A stretch of DNA of 7,239 nt from JBFMFE01 sp040752295 (GTDB lineage Bacteria; UBP15; UBA6099; JBFMBQ01): positions 1 to 7,239 of the forward strand of contig JBFMFE010000236.1 in the NCBI GenBank assembly GCA_040752295.1. Direction: 5' to 3'. Position 1 is the stretch's first letter. Every line of letters begins with the position of its first letter. The position numbers and the translations under genes are program-made. Of the stretch, positions 1-6,449 are shown piece after piece. The notes below the pieces were generated by a model. That model saw only the letters and a program-made list of their open reading frames with translations. It ran no database searches and was not told the DNA's origin.

Positions 1-1485
1 GAAGAAGGCGAGGACGGCGAGGGGGACGGTCATGGCGGGCGGGGTTTCGCGGGGTTCGCCGTGTCCCCTGTAATCGCCGCCGAAGGTGAGGAACATGAGG
101 CGGAACATGTAGAAGGCGGTCATGAGGGCGGCGCAGAGGGCGAAGAGATAAGGGAGATAGTGGAGGATGTCGGGGGCGGCGCGCGCCCATTTGAGCGCGT
201 CCGCGATGATTTCATCCTTGCTCCAGAAGCCGGCGAGCGGGAAGATGCCGGCGATGGAGAGGGAGCCGATGAGGAAGGTGACGAAGGTGACGGGCATTCT
301 GCGGCGCAGCCCGCCCATGCGGCGCATGTCCTGTTCGTGGTGGCAGCCGATGATGACGCTTCCGGAGCAGAGGAAGAGGAGGGCTTTGAAGAAGGCGTGG
401 GTGAAGAGGTGGAAAATGCCGGCGGTGAAGCCGCCGACGCCGAGGGCGAGCATCATGTAGCCGAGCTGGCTTATGGTGGAGTAGGCGAGGACTTTTTTGA
501 TGTCGTACATGACAAGCCCGATGGCGGCGGCGAAGAGGGCGGTGAAGCCGCCTACGAGCGCGACGGTGAGCAGCGCCGCCGGCGCGAAATCGAAGATGGG
601 ATAGGTTCTGCCGACGAGGTAAACGCCCGCGGCGACCATCGTGGCGGCGTGTATGAGGGCGCTGACGGGCGTGGGACCTTCCATGGCGTCCGGGAGCCAG
701 ATGTGGAGCGGGAACTGGGCGGACTTGCCGACCGCGCCCATGAACAGGAAAAGGGCGGCGGCGGTGATGACGGGGGCGCCGTAGAGTTCCGTGTGTTCGT
801 GGAGCATACGGAATATAGCGTTGAAATTGAACGTGGCGCCGGACATGCCGTAGTACCCGACGGTGAGGCTGAAGAGGATGGCGATGCCGACGAACATGCC
901 GACGTCGCCGACGCGGGTGGTGACGAAGGCTTTGACGGCGGCTTTAGCGGCGGAGGGTTTGTGGAACCAGAAGCCGATGAGGAGGTACGAGGCGAGTCCC
1001 ACGAGTTCCCATCCGACGTAGAGGAGCGCGAAGTTGTCGGCGAGCACCAGAGTGAGCATCGCGCCGGCGAAGAATGCGAGGTAGGCGAAGAAGCGCGGGT
1101 AGAGGGGGTCGCCGTGCATGTATCCGGTGGAGTAGATGAAGATGAGCGAGCCGATGAGGGTGACGACGAGAAGCATGACCGCGGTGTAGTTGTCAACGAG
1201 GATGCCGACGTTGAGGGTGAAATCGCCGAGGCGAAGGAGTTCGATTCCGGCGGTGTAGGCTTCGCCGTCGCGGAATTCGAGACCGAGGAAGAAAACGCCG
1301 GTGAATATGACGGAGGAGATGAGGGCAGAGACGAGGAGCGAGCCGATGGAGAGGGCGGCGGAGAGGCGGTTTCCGAGGGTTCTGGTGAAGAGGACGATGG
1401 CGGCGAAGGCGAGGAAGGGGAAGAGGGGGATGAGGGGTGATAGTCTGAGGGCGGCGTTGAAGGCGGATTCGGCGGTCGGGTTCAT
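1..1485 (-). CDS. nuoL: NADH-quinone oxidoreductase subunit L (partial, N-terminal 495 residues)
   Basis: NuoL is the most distal membrane-arm subunit of complex I, an antiporter-like (Mrp/ND5) protein that moves protons as quinone is reduced. The frame is open from an ATG at 1485 to the left edge, so the C-terminal part (the rest of the helix bundle, the long lateral helix HL and the last helix) is missing. Visible hallmarks are WELVGLASYLLIGFW at residues 159-173 with the key Glu160, GAVGKSAQFPLHIWLPDA at 250-267 with Lys254, HAATMVAAGVYLV at 279-291, KKVLAYSTISQLGYMM at 330-345, HLFTHAFFKALLFL at 359-372 and GFWSKDE at 419-425 with Lys423 and Asp424. These match the charged channel residues known in E. 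coli NuoL (E144, K229, K399, D400). The start is well fixed, because an in-frame TGA lies nine codons upstream and no other ATG or GTG lies between. It begins 16 bases after nuoK, with only a weak ribosome binding site. nuoM and nuoN are expected next. Confidence 0.97.
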   Translation of the reverse strand, partial: MNPTAESAFNAALRLSPLIPLFPFLAFAAIVLFTRTLGNRLSAALSIGSLLVSALISSVIFTGVFFLGLEFRDGEAYTAGIELLRLGDFTLNVGILVDNYTAVMLLVVTLIGSLIFIYSTGYMHGDPLYPRFFAYLAFFAGAMLTLVLADNFALLYVGWELVGLASYLLIGFWFHKPSAAKAAVKAFVTTRVGDVGMFVGIAILFSLTVGYYGMSGATFNFNAIFRMLHEHTELYGAPVITAAALFLFMGAVGKSAQFPLHIWLPDAMEGPTPVSALIHAATMVAAGVYLVGRTYPIFDFAPAALLTVALVGGFTALFAAAIGLVMYDIKKVLAYSTISQLGYMMLALGVGGFTAGIFHLFTHAFFKALLFLCSGSVIIGCHHEQDMRRMGGLRRRMPVTFVTFLIGSLSIAGIFPLAGFWSKDEIIADALKWARAAPDILHYLPYLFALCAALMTAFYMFRLMFLTFGGDYRGHGEPRETPPAMTVPLAVLAFF

Positions 1486-1501
1486 TTTCGGGGTTCCCGG
1501 T

Positions 1502-1810
1502 TCACCATTTCATCAGGTTTATCTCGTCCATTTTGATCGTGCCGCGGCGGCGGTAGATTGCGAGGATGATGGCGAGGGCGACGGCGGCTTCGGCTGCGGC
1601 GACGGTGATGGTGAAGACGACGAAGACCTGCCCTGAAATTTGCGCCGTGTGTAGGTAGCGGGAGAAGGCGACGAGGTTGACGTTGGCGGCGTTGAGCATG
1701 AGTTCGATGCTCATGAGAATGCCGACCATGTTGCGGCGGACCAGGACGCCGTAGAGACCGACGGCGAAGAGGGCTGCCGTGAATATGAGGACGTGGTGGA
1801 GCGGGACCAT
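1502..1810 (-). CDS. nuoK: NADH-quinone oxidoreductase subunit K
   Basis: NuoK is a small membrane subunit (ND4L homologue) with three helices that carries part of the fourth proton pathway of complex I. The 102-residue product matches the usual length of about 100. Helices lie roughly at residues 3-23, 28-50 and 60-86. The signature NMVGILMSIELMLNAANVN spans 27-45 and holds Glu36 in helix 2. A second membrane glutamate, Glu74 in the AAAEAAVALAI stretch, corresponds to E. coli Glu72. Both are the functionally important acids of the family. The C-terminus INLMKW is typical. It starts 2 bases after nuoJ with a good Shine-Dalgarno site inside the nuoJ end. Confidence 0.98.
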   Translation of the reverse strand: MVPLHHVLIFTAALFAVGLYGVLVRRNMVGILMSIELMLNAANVNLVAFSRYLHTAQISGQVFVVFTITVAAAEAAVALAIILAIYRRRGTIKMDEINLMKW

Positions 1811-1812
1811 TT

Positions 1813-2340
1813 TCAGTCTCTCCTTGCGATGATGATGGCGCCGACCATGGCGACGAGGAGGACGACGGATGCGATCTCGAACGGGAGGGCGTAGAGGCGC
1901 ATGAGCCTGACGCCGATGAGCTGCACGTTGGTGAGGTCCGCCGGCGCGGAGAGCGCCGCCGGGGCGACGCCGTGGAATGCGCGCGCGACGATGGAGGCGC
2001 CGATGGCGAGGAACAGGGCGATGAGGAGGAGGGCGGGGATGCTCTGGGAATTGTGGCAGCGGAGCGCGCCCTCGGGGATGTATTTCCGGCTGAGCATGAT
2101 GGCGAAGAGGATGAGGACGGTGACGGCGCCGACGTAGATGAGGACCTGGACGGCGGCGAGGAACTCGGCGTCGAGGAGGACGTAGATGGCGGCGACGGCG
2201 ATGAAGGAGGCGGCGAGCGACATGGCGCAGTGGACGATGTTTGGGAGCGCCACGACGCAGACGGCGGCGGCGAGCGCGGCAGCCGCGAAGACGTAGAACC
2301 AGATCGCCGCGAAGCTCTGCGGGTCAGCCTGGGGGGTCAT
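1813..2340 (-). CDS. nuoJ: NADH-quinone oxidoreductase subunit J
   Basis: NuoJ (ND6 homologue) is a membrane-arm subunit with about five helices, next to NuoA, H and K. Its third helix is known to change conformation during turnover. The 175-residue product has the usual length (E. coli 184). The family core QVLIYVGAVTVLILFAIML sits at residues 65-83, and the C-terminal helix around LPFEIASVVLLVAMVGAI at 152-169 ends in a short ARRD tail, as in many NuoJ. The start at 2340 overlaps the end of nuoI by 17 bases. The purine run AAAGGA is only one base before the ATG, so initiation probably relies on coupling to nuoI. There is no other methionine before residue 40, so the ATG is preferred. Confidence 0.96.
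   Translation of the reverse strand: MTPQADPQSFAAIWFYVFAAAALAAAVCVVALPNIVHCAMSLAASFIAVAAIYVLLDAEFLAAVQVLIYVGAVTVLILFAIMLSRKYIPEGALRCHNSQSIPALLLIALFLAIGASIVARAFHGVAPAALSAPADLTNVQLIGVRLMRLYALPFEIASVVLLVAMVGAIIIARRD
1818..1825 (-). promoter_or_regulatory. Ribosome binding site of nuoK
   Basis: The coding strand reads AAGGAGAG, close to the ideal Shine-Dalgarno sequence, 7 bases before the nuoK ATG at 1810. It lies within the last codons of nuoJ, which suggests nuoK is translated at a high rate on its own as well as by coupling. Confidence 0.85.
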
Positions 2341-2770
2341 ATCCTTTGCCCGATTCGATGAGTTCCCGCACGTCGAGGAAGAGGGCGCGGCGGTCTTCGC
2401 ACGCCATTTCGTACCGGCGGGTGAGGACGATGGCGGTGGTGGGGCAGACGTCCTCGCAGAGACCGCAGAACATGCAGGCTTCCATTTCGACGGTGAACCC
2501 GTCTATGACGATGCGTTTCTTTTCGCTGTCCGGGATTTCCTCCTTGTGTGATTTGACGGTGATGAGCCTGTCGGGGCAGATTCTGACGCAGGCGAGGCAG
2601 GCGATGCAGCGGTGGGTTCCGTCTTCTTTCATGAGGAGGGCGTGCCTCGCGCGGAAGCGCGGCTTCGGCTCTATTTTCCGGGCGGGGTACTGGACGGTGA
2701 TGGCGGGTCGGAAGAGGTGCCTGAGGGTTGTCCAGAGACCGATGACGAGTCCTTTGCCGGTGATGATCAT
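2324..2770 (-). CDS. nuoI: NADH-quinone oxidoreductase subunit I (2x[4Fe-4S] ferredoxin-like)
   Basis: NuoI is the 8Fe ferredoxin-like subunit (TYKY/Nqo9) that binds clusters N6a and N6b and passes electrons to N2 in NuoB. The 148-residue protein has two perfect cluster motifs: CIACLACVRICP at residues 55-66 (Cys55, 58, 61, 65) and CMFCGLCEDVCP at 99-110 (Cys99, 102, 105, 109). An N-terminal amphipathic stretch around GLWTTLRHLFRPAITVQYP (11-29) fits the membrane-surface anchor of the family. It is shorter than E. coli NuoI (180), mainly at the C-terminus. The ATG at 2770 has a good ribosome binding site. The same frame stays open far upstream through nuoH, but that translation is arginine-rich noise. 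It overlaps nuoJ by 17 bases. In an enzyme without NuoEFG, this subunit is a likely entry point for electrons from ferredoxin (inference). Confidence 0.98.
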   Translation of the reverse strand: MIITGKGLVIGLWTTLRHLFRPAITVQYPARKIEPKPRFRARHALLMKEDGTHRCIACLACVRICPDRLITVKSHKEEIPDSEKKRIVIDGFTVEMEACMFCGLCEDVCPTTAIVLTRRYEMACEDRRALFLDVRELIESGKGYDPPG

Positions 2771-2775
2771 GGGTG

Positions 2776-2782
2776 TCACCTC
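2776..2782 (-). promoter_or_regulatory. Ribosome binding site of nuoI, overlapping the nuoH stop codon
   Basis: The coding strand reads GAGGTGA, 5 bases before the nuoI ATG at 2770. Its last three bases are the TGA stop of nuoH, so a ribosome finishing nuoH ends on the nuoI binding site. This supports the chosen nuoI start against the much longer open frame. Confidence 0.8.
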
Positions 2783-3843
2783 GCGGCGATGATGACGGCT
2801 GTGACGATGACGTTGGCGAGGGTGAGCGGGATGAGGAATTTCCACGAGAATTCCATAAGCTGGTCCACGCGGAAGCGCGGGAAGGTGGCGCGTATCCAGA
2901 TAACGACGAACATGAGCGCCCAGACCTTGAGAAGGAACCAGAAGAGCGAGCCGAGGCGTCCGGCGAACTCCAGTCCGAAGGGGGCGAGCCAGCCGCCGAA
3001 GAAGAGCGTGGCGGCGATGCAGGCGAGGAGGAACATGTTCATCCACTCGGCGAGGAAGAAGAAGGCGAAGCGCATGCCGCTGTATTCGGTGTTGTAGCCG
3101 GCGACGAGTTCGGATTCGGCTTCGGGGAGGTCGAAGGGGGTGCGGTTGAGTTCGGCGAGCGCGGCGGTGAGATAGATCATGCCGGCGAGCGTCTGGTTGA
3201 ACGGGGGGCGGAAGAAATACCATCCGCCGAGGAGTCCCGCTTTCTGGCTTTCGACGATGGCGTTCATGGAGAGCGAGCCTGTGAGCATGACGACGCCGAG
3301 TATGGAGAGGAGGACGGGGACTTCGTAGCTGACGATCTGCGCGGCGGCGCGCATTCCGCCGAGGAGCGAGTACTTGTTGTTGGATGACCAGCCGCTCGTG
3401 ATGATGCCCAGAACGCCGACGGAGGATATGGAGAGGATGTAGAGGATGCCGATGTTGAGGTCTTTGGCGATGAGGCCGTCGCCGAAGGGTATGACGACGT
3501 AAGCCATGAGAGCCGGGACGAGGACGATGACTGGGGCGGCGCGGAAGAGGGGTTTGTCGGCGAGGGCGGGGATGACGTCTTCTTTGAGGAACAGCTTTAT
3601 GCCGTCGGCGACGGTCTGTAGCGCGCCTTTCGGTCCGACGCGCATTGGACCGAGGCGCACCTGCATGTACGCCCATGTTTTGCGTTCGACGTATATGAGG
3701 ATGATCGTGGTGAGGAGCACGAACGCGAAGACGAGGGTGAGGACGATTGTCATGCGCAGGAGGTTGAAGGCGGGCGCAGGGACGCCGGCGGAGAGCGCGG
3801 TTTTTTCGAGGGAGTCGAGGAGCGAGTAGGCGGCGTCGAGCAT
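2776..3843 (-). CDS. nuoH: NADH-quinone oxidoreductase subunit H
   Basis: NuoH (ND1 homologue) is the membrane subunit that joins the peripheral arm and forms much of the quinone chamber. The 355-residue product is slightly longer than E. coli NuoH (325). Visible hallmarks are ERKTWAYMQVRLGPMRVGP at residues 53-71, ADGIKLFLKED at 79-89, the acidic loop AELNRTPFDLPEAESELVAG at 230-249 followed by YNTEYSGM (Glu231, Glu241 and Glu244 are in the conserved loop leading to the quinone site), and IRATFPRFRVDQLM at 317-330. About eight hydrophobic helices are visible. The family motif often reads GPNRVGP, and here Met replaces Asn, as in some other lineages. It starts 3 bases after nuoD and ends 5 bases before nuoI. 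Confidence 0.98.
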   Translation of the reverse strand: MLDAAYSLLDSLEKTALSAGVPAPAFNLLRMTIVLTLVFAFVLLTTIILIYVERKTWAYMQVRLGPMRVGPKGALQTVADGIKLFLKEDVIPALADKPLFRAAPVIVLVPALMAYVVIPFGDGLIAKDLNIGILYILSISSVGVLGIITSGWSSNNKYSLLGGMRAAAQIVSYEVPVLLSILGVVMLTGSLSMNAIVESQKAGLLGGWYFFRPPFNQTLAGMIYLTAALAELNRTPFDLPEAESELVAGYNTEYSGMRFAFFFLAEWMNMFLLACIAATLFFGGWLAPFGLEFAGRLGSLFWFLLKVWALMFVVIWIRATFPRFRVDQLMEFSWKFLIPLTLANVIVTAVIIAAR

Positions 3844-3846
3844 GGT

Positions 3847-4953
3847 TTACCTGTCCACCTCGCCGAGGACGATGTCAATGCTGCCGAGGATGGCGATGAG
3901 GTCGCCGACTTTCATGCCGGTGGAGATTTTTTTGAGCGCCTGGAGGTTGATGAAGGATGGGGCGCGGAGTTTGAAGCGGTACGGGTTGGCGCCGCCGTCG
4001 CTGACGAGGTAGACGCCGAGTTCGCCGCGCGGGGCTTCGATTCGCGCGTAGACGTCGCCGGGTGGGGGCTTGATGTTGCGCTGGACTTTCGCCTGTACGG
4101 GTCCGTCCGGCATCTGTTCGACTGCCTGGCGGACGATGCGCACGCACTGGCGCATTTCCTCGATGCGTACGGCATAGCGGTCGAAGGTGTCGCCGGCGGC
4201 GCGGGTGGGGACGTCGAACGAGAAGCGGTCGTAAACGGAGTAGGGTTCGGCGCGGCGGAGGTCGAAGGCGACGCCGGAGGCGCGGAGGTTCGGACCCGTG
4301 ACGCCGAGGGCGACGGCGTCGCCGGGGTCGAGTCTGCCGATGCCGATGGTTCTGATCTTGAATATCTCGTTGCCGGTGAGGAGGGCGTCGTACTCGTCGA
4401 GGCGGTGGGGGAACTCGTCGAGGAAGGCGTTCAGGGCGGGGACGAAGCCGTCGGGCAGATCGTCCCTGACGCCTCCGAAGCGAATGTAGTTGAACGTCAT
4501 GCGCGCGCCGGAGACCATTTCGAGGAGTTCGAGGACTTTTTCGCGCTCGCGGAACGCGTAGAGTATGGGCGTGAGGGCGCCGAGGTCGAGTCCGAAGGTG
4601 CCCCAGAAGACGAGGTGGCTTGCGATGCGGTTGAGTTCCATGACGATGACGCGGATGTATTCGGCGCGTTCGGGGACCTGTATGGCGGCGAGTTTCTCGA
4701 TAGCCATGGAGTAGACCGCGTTGTTGTGCATGGCGGAGAGATAATCGAAGCGGTCGGTGAGGGGGTTGAACTGGAGGTATGAGCGTTCCTCGGCGAGTTT
4801 TTCGGCGCCGCGGTGGAGGTATCCGAGGTCGGGTCTGACGTCGCGTATGAACTCGCCGTCAACGCGGAGGATGAGTCTGAGCACCCCGTGCGTGCTTGGG
4901 TGCTGGGGACCCATGCTGAGGGTCAGTTCCTGTGTTTTAGCGCTTCCTTCCAA
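3847..4953 (-). CDS. nuoD: NADH-quinone oxidoreductase subunit D
   Basis: NuoD is the 49-kDa subunit (Nqo4), related to the large subunit of NiFe hydrogenases. With NuoB it forms the quinone reduction site near cluster N2. Conserved blocks are ELTLSMGPQHPSTHGVLR near residues 9-26 (with His18 and His22), GYLHRGAEK at 44-52, and TDRFDYLSAMHNN at 66-78, where Tyr71 matches the quinone-binding tyrosine of the DYL motif. The protein ends in the usual GDLIAILGSIDIVLGEVDR. No nickel-binding cysteine pairs are present, as expected for complex I. I chose a TTG start at 4953, giving 368 residues, because the Shine-Dalgarno site AAGGTGG lies 4 bases upstream and the N-terminus then matches the family. 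The frame is open to an ATG at 5010, but that would overlap the conserved end of nuoC by 88 bases. The chosen start overlaps nuoC by 31 bases. NuoC and NuoD are not fused here, unlike in E. coli. Confidence 0.96.
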   Translation of the reverse strand: MEGSAKTQELTLSMGPQHPSTHGVLRLILRVDGEFIRDVRPDLGYLHRGAEKLAEERSYLQFNPLTDRFDYLSAMHNNAVYSMAIEKLAAIQVPERAEYIRVIVMELNRIASHLVFWGTFGLDLGALTPILYAFREREKVLELLEMVSGARMTFNYIRFGGVRDDLPDGFVPALNAFLDEFPHRLDEYDALLTGNEIFKIRTIGIGRLDPGDAVALGVTGPNLRASGVAFDLRRAEPYSVYDRFSFDVPTRAAGDTFDRYAVRIEEMRQCVRIVRQAVEQMPDGPVQAKVQRNIKPPPGDVYARIEAPRGELGVYLVSDGGANPYRFKLRAPSFINLQALKKISTGMKVGDLIAILGSIDIVLGEVDR

Positions 4954-5486
4954 TTTTCCACCTTTTTTTCCTCGATGGTGTAATCCTTGCGCAGGGGGTG
5001 TCCCTCCCATTCGTCGGGCAGAAGGATTCGGCGGAGGTCGGGGTGTCCCGTAAAGGTGATGCCGAAGAGGTCGAAGACTTCGCGTTCCTGCCAGTCGGCG
5101 GCGCTCCAGACGGAGCAGAGGGATGGGACGGCGGGGTTTTCGCGTTCGAGTTCGACCTTGATTATGAGGTTGTCCATGGTGGAGAGGGCGCAGAGGTGGC
5201 AGACGATTTCGAAGCGGTCTTTGTAGTCAACGGCGGTGAGGTTGCGGAGGTAGTTGAACGGGGTACGCGGGTGGGATTTGAGGAAGGAGCAGACGGGGAT
5301 GAGCTGTTCGGGGCGGAGTTTGAGTTCGAGTTCGCCGAAGTTGAGGCGTGCGGCGAGCGGGGCGCCGAATGCGGCGCTGATTTCCTTTTCGAGGGGGTGG
5401 TCGGGATATGGTTCCGGTTGTTGAGCCGGGGGCGTTTCCGGGGGTTCGCCTCCGGAGGCTGTGATTTCGGATTTTTCGTCGTTCAT
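4923..5486 (-). CDS. nuoC: NADH-quinone oxidoreductase subunit C
   Basis: NuoC is the 30-kDa subunit (Nqo5), a peripheral-arm protein without cofactors that packs against NuoD and NuoI. The 187-residue product carries the family signature as a block: EREVFDLFGITFTGHPDLRR at residues 134-153, followed by ILLPDEWEGHPLRKDY at 154-169. An earlier conserved stretch FNYLRNLTAVDY is at 77-88. The first 30 residues or so are hydrophilic and proline-rich (GGEPPETPPAQQPEPYPDHP) and look like a flexible tail outside the domain. The ATG at 5486 is 34 bases after the nuoB stop and has only a weak purine stretch (GAAAG) before it. The 3' end overlaps nuoD by 31 bases. Confidence 0.97.
   Translation of the reverse strand: MNDEKSEITASGGEPPETPPAQQPEPYPDHPLEKEISAAFGAPLAARLNFGELELKLRPEQLIPVCSFLKSHPRTPFNYLRNLTAVDYKDRFEIVCHLCALSTMDNLIIKVELERENPAVPSLCSVWSAADWQEREVFDLFGITFTGHPDLRRILLPDEWEGHPLRKDYTIEEKKVENWKEALKHRN
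4958..4964 (-). promoter_or_regulatory. Ribosome binding site supporting a TTG start of nuoD
   Basis: The coding strand reads AAGGTGG, then four A residues, then TTG at 4953. It lies inside the last codons of nuoC. It decides between the TTG and the upstream ATG at 5010, which lies in the middle of the conserved NuoC C-terminal motif. Confidence 0.65.
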
Positions 5487-5520
5487 CGTCTTTCGTGCGA
5501 CGGCGCGCGCGCTGAAGTTT

Positions 5521-6015
5521 TCAGCCGGCGGCGTTTTTTTTCGCGGCGTGGGTGGCGGCGTCTATCTTTTTCTGAAGCTGGATCATGCCGTTGAGTAGGG
5601 CTTCGGGTCGCGGGGGGCAGCCGGGCACGTAGATGTCAACTGGTACGACCCTGTCAACGCCGCGGACGACGTTGTAGGTGTCGCGGTAGGCGCCGCCGGA
5701 GATGGCGCAGCTGCCCATGGCGATGACGTATCTGGGCTGGGGCATCTGGTGGTAGAGTGTGAGGAGGCGCTTAGCCATTTTGCAGGTTACGGTGCCGGCG
5801 ACGATCATGACGTCCGCCTGGCGCGGCGTGGGTCGCGGGGCGAAGCCGAAGCGTTCCCAGTCGTAGAGCGACGTCTGCGCGGTCATCATTTCGATGGCGC
5901 AGCAGGCGAGTCCGAAGGTCATGAACCAGAGAGAAGAGCGGCGGGACCAGTTGTAGACCCAGTCAATGCCCGACGTGAGAGCGCCGGGGGGCAGTTTTTT
6001 ATCGTCTAAACCCAT
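5521..6015 (-). CDS. nuoB: NADH-quinone oxidoreductase subunit B (cluster N2)
   Basis: NuoB (PSST/Nqo6) binds the terminal [4Fe-4S] cluster N2 that reduces quinone at the interface with NuoD. The 164-residue product has all four ligands: the tandem pair Cys38-Cys39 in FGLACCAIEMM, Cys103 in MGSCAISGGAY, and Cys133 in VPGCPPRPEALLNG. WERFGFAPRPTPRQADVMIV at 53-72 is also typical. An extra cysteine, Cys78, lies in GTVTCKMA. The ATG at 6015 overlaps the nuoA end by 10 bases, and the product MGLDDKKLPPGAL then leads into the conserved domain. The frame is open further upstream, but that part is arginine-rich and antisense in character, lying over nuoA. The last residues, AAKKNAAG, are encoded over a run of eight A, described separately. 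Confidence 0.98.
   Translation of the reverse strand: MGLDDKKLPPGALTSGIDWVYNWSRRSSLWFMTFGLACCAIEMMTAQTSLYDWERFGFAPRPTPRQADVMIVAGTVTCKMAKRLLTLYHQMPQPRYVIAMGSCAISGGAYRDTYNVVRGVDRVVPVDIYVPGCPPRPEALLNGMIQLQKKIDAATHAAKKNAAG
5533..5539 (-). other. Possible -1 slippery heptamer at the end of nuoB
   Basis: The coding strand has a run of eight A followed by C. Read in the nuoB frame, this contains A AAA AAC, the classic X XXY YYZ arrangement, four codons before the stop. A -1 shift would add about 16 mostly basic residues and stop at a TGA that overlaps the nuoC ATG (ATGA). Whether slippage occurs is unknown. A homopolymer length error would give the same picture. Confidence 0.25.
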
Positions 6016-6383
6016 TTGAGGACGCCTTTTTTCCACGCGTAGAGCAGACCGAGGAGGAGTACGAGAATGAATACGGTCATTTCGGCGACGGCGAACGCGC
6101 CGAAGCCGGCGCTGTCGAGCATTTTCATGACGACCGCCCAGGGGTAGATGAAGACAGTCTCGACGTCGAATATGACGAAGATGAGGGCGAAGATGTAGTA
6201 GCAGATGTTGAACTGCACCCACGCCGCGCCGACCGGGACTTCGCCGCACTCGTAGGTGGTTTCCTTCGCCGGGTAGGGTTTACGCGGCTGGAGGAGGCGC
6301 GAGAGCGCGAGGGTGACGAGCGCGAAGGCGAGGGCGGCGGCGAAGAAGAGGAGCACGTATCCGTAATGATGGAAGACGGGCAT
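6006..6383 (-). CDS. nuoA: NADH-quinone oxidoreductase subunit A
   Basis: NuoA (ND3 homologue) is a small membrane subunit with three helices whose first loop reaches the quinone chamber. The 125-residue product has the usual length. Helices lie near residues 8-30, 60-90 and 97-117. The family motif is complete: YECGEVPVGAAWVQFNICYY starts at 44 with Cys46 in the loop, and FVIFDVETVFIYPWA at 69-83 holds the membrane acids Asp73 and Glu75. The ATG at 6383 is the only possible start, since an in-frame TGA lies 6 bases upstream. The best purine stretch (GAGGGA) is 15 bases away, longer than normal. It is the first gene of the nuo operon and overlaps nuoB by 10 bases. Confidence 0.97.
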   Translation of the reverse strand: MPVFHHYGYVLLFFAAALAFALVTLALSRLLQPRKPYPAKETTYECGEVPVGAAWVQFNICYYIFALIFVIFDVETVFIYPWAVVMKMLDSAGFGAFAVAEMTVFILVLLLGLLYAWKKGVLKWV

Positions 6384-6407
6384 CGTTCACGCCGGCGTTC
6401 CCTCATT

Positions 6408-6436
6408 AAAAACCGCGGGCTGCTGCCGCCCGGCGG
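6408..6436 (-). terminator. Rho-independent terminator or attenuator hairpin before nuoA
   Basis: On the minus strand, CCGCCGGGC pairs with GCCCGCGG (eight GC pairs, one bulged C) across a 7-base loop GGCAGCA. Five T residues follow directly. This is a textbook intrinsic terminator shape with a short T run. It lies 77 bases after the small transporter subunit gene but only 24 bases before nuoA, so no promoter fits between it and nuoA. It may end the transporter transcripts, or act as an attenuator for nuo. The T run is short and partial readthrough is likely. Confidence 0.6.
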
Positions 6437-6449
6437 AACGCCGCCATAT

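Noticed and set aside
61..1440. 459-residue open frame on the plus strand
   Set aside because: It is the antisense of nuoL. The product is almost entirely E, G, D, A and V with no fold-like pattern, and nuoL has complete family motifs on the other strand.
2771..3676. Upstream extension of the NuoI frame over nuoH (long Arg/His/Pro-rich stretch)
   Set aside because: The composition is typical of a shifted frame in GC-rich DNA, nuoH is clearly the gene there, and nuoI has its own ribosome binding site at 2776-2782.
6016..6249. Upstream extension of the NuoB frame over nuoA
   Set aside because: Arginine-rich shifted-frame translation over the conserved nuoA. The family-like NuoB N-terminus starts at the ATG at 6015.
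6125..6406. 93-residue frame starting just before nuoA (MRERRRERCPSS...), considered as a leader or overlapping gene
   Set aside because: It has no separate ribosome binding site, is Arg/Ser-rich and overlaps nuoA in another frame. It is a shadow.
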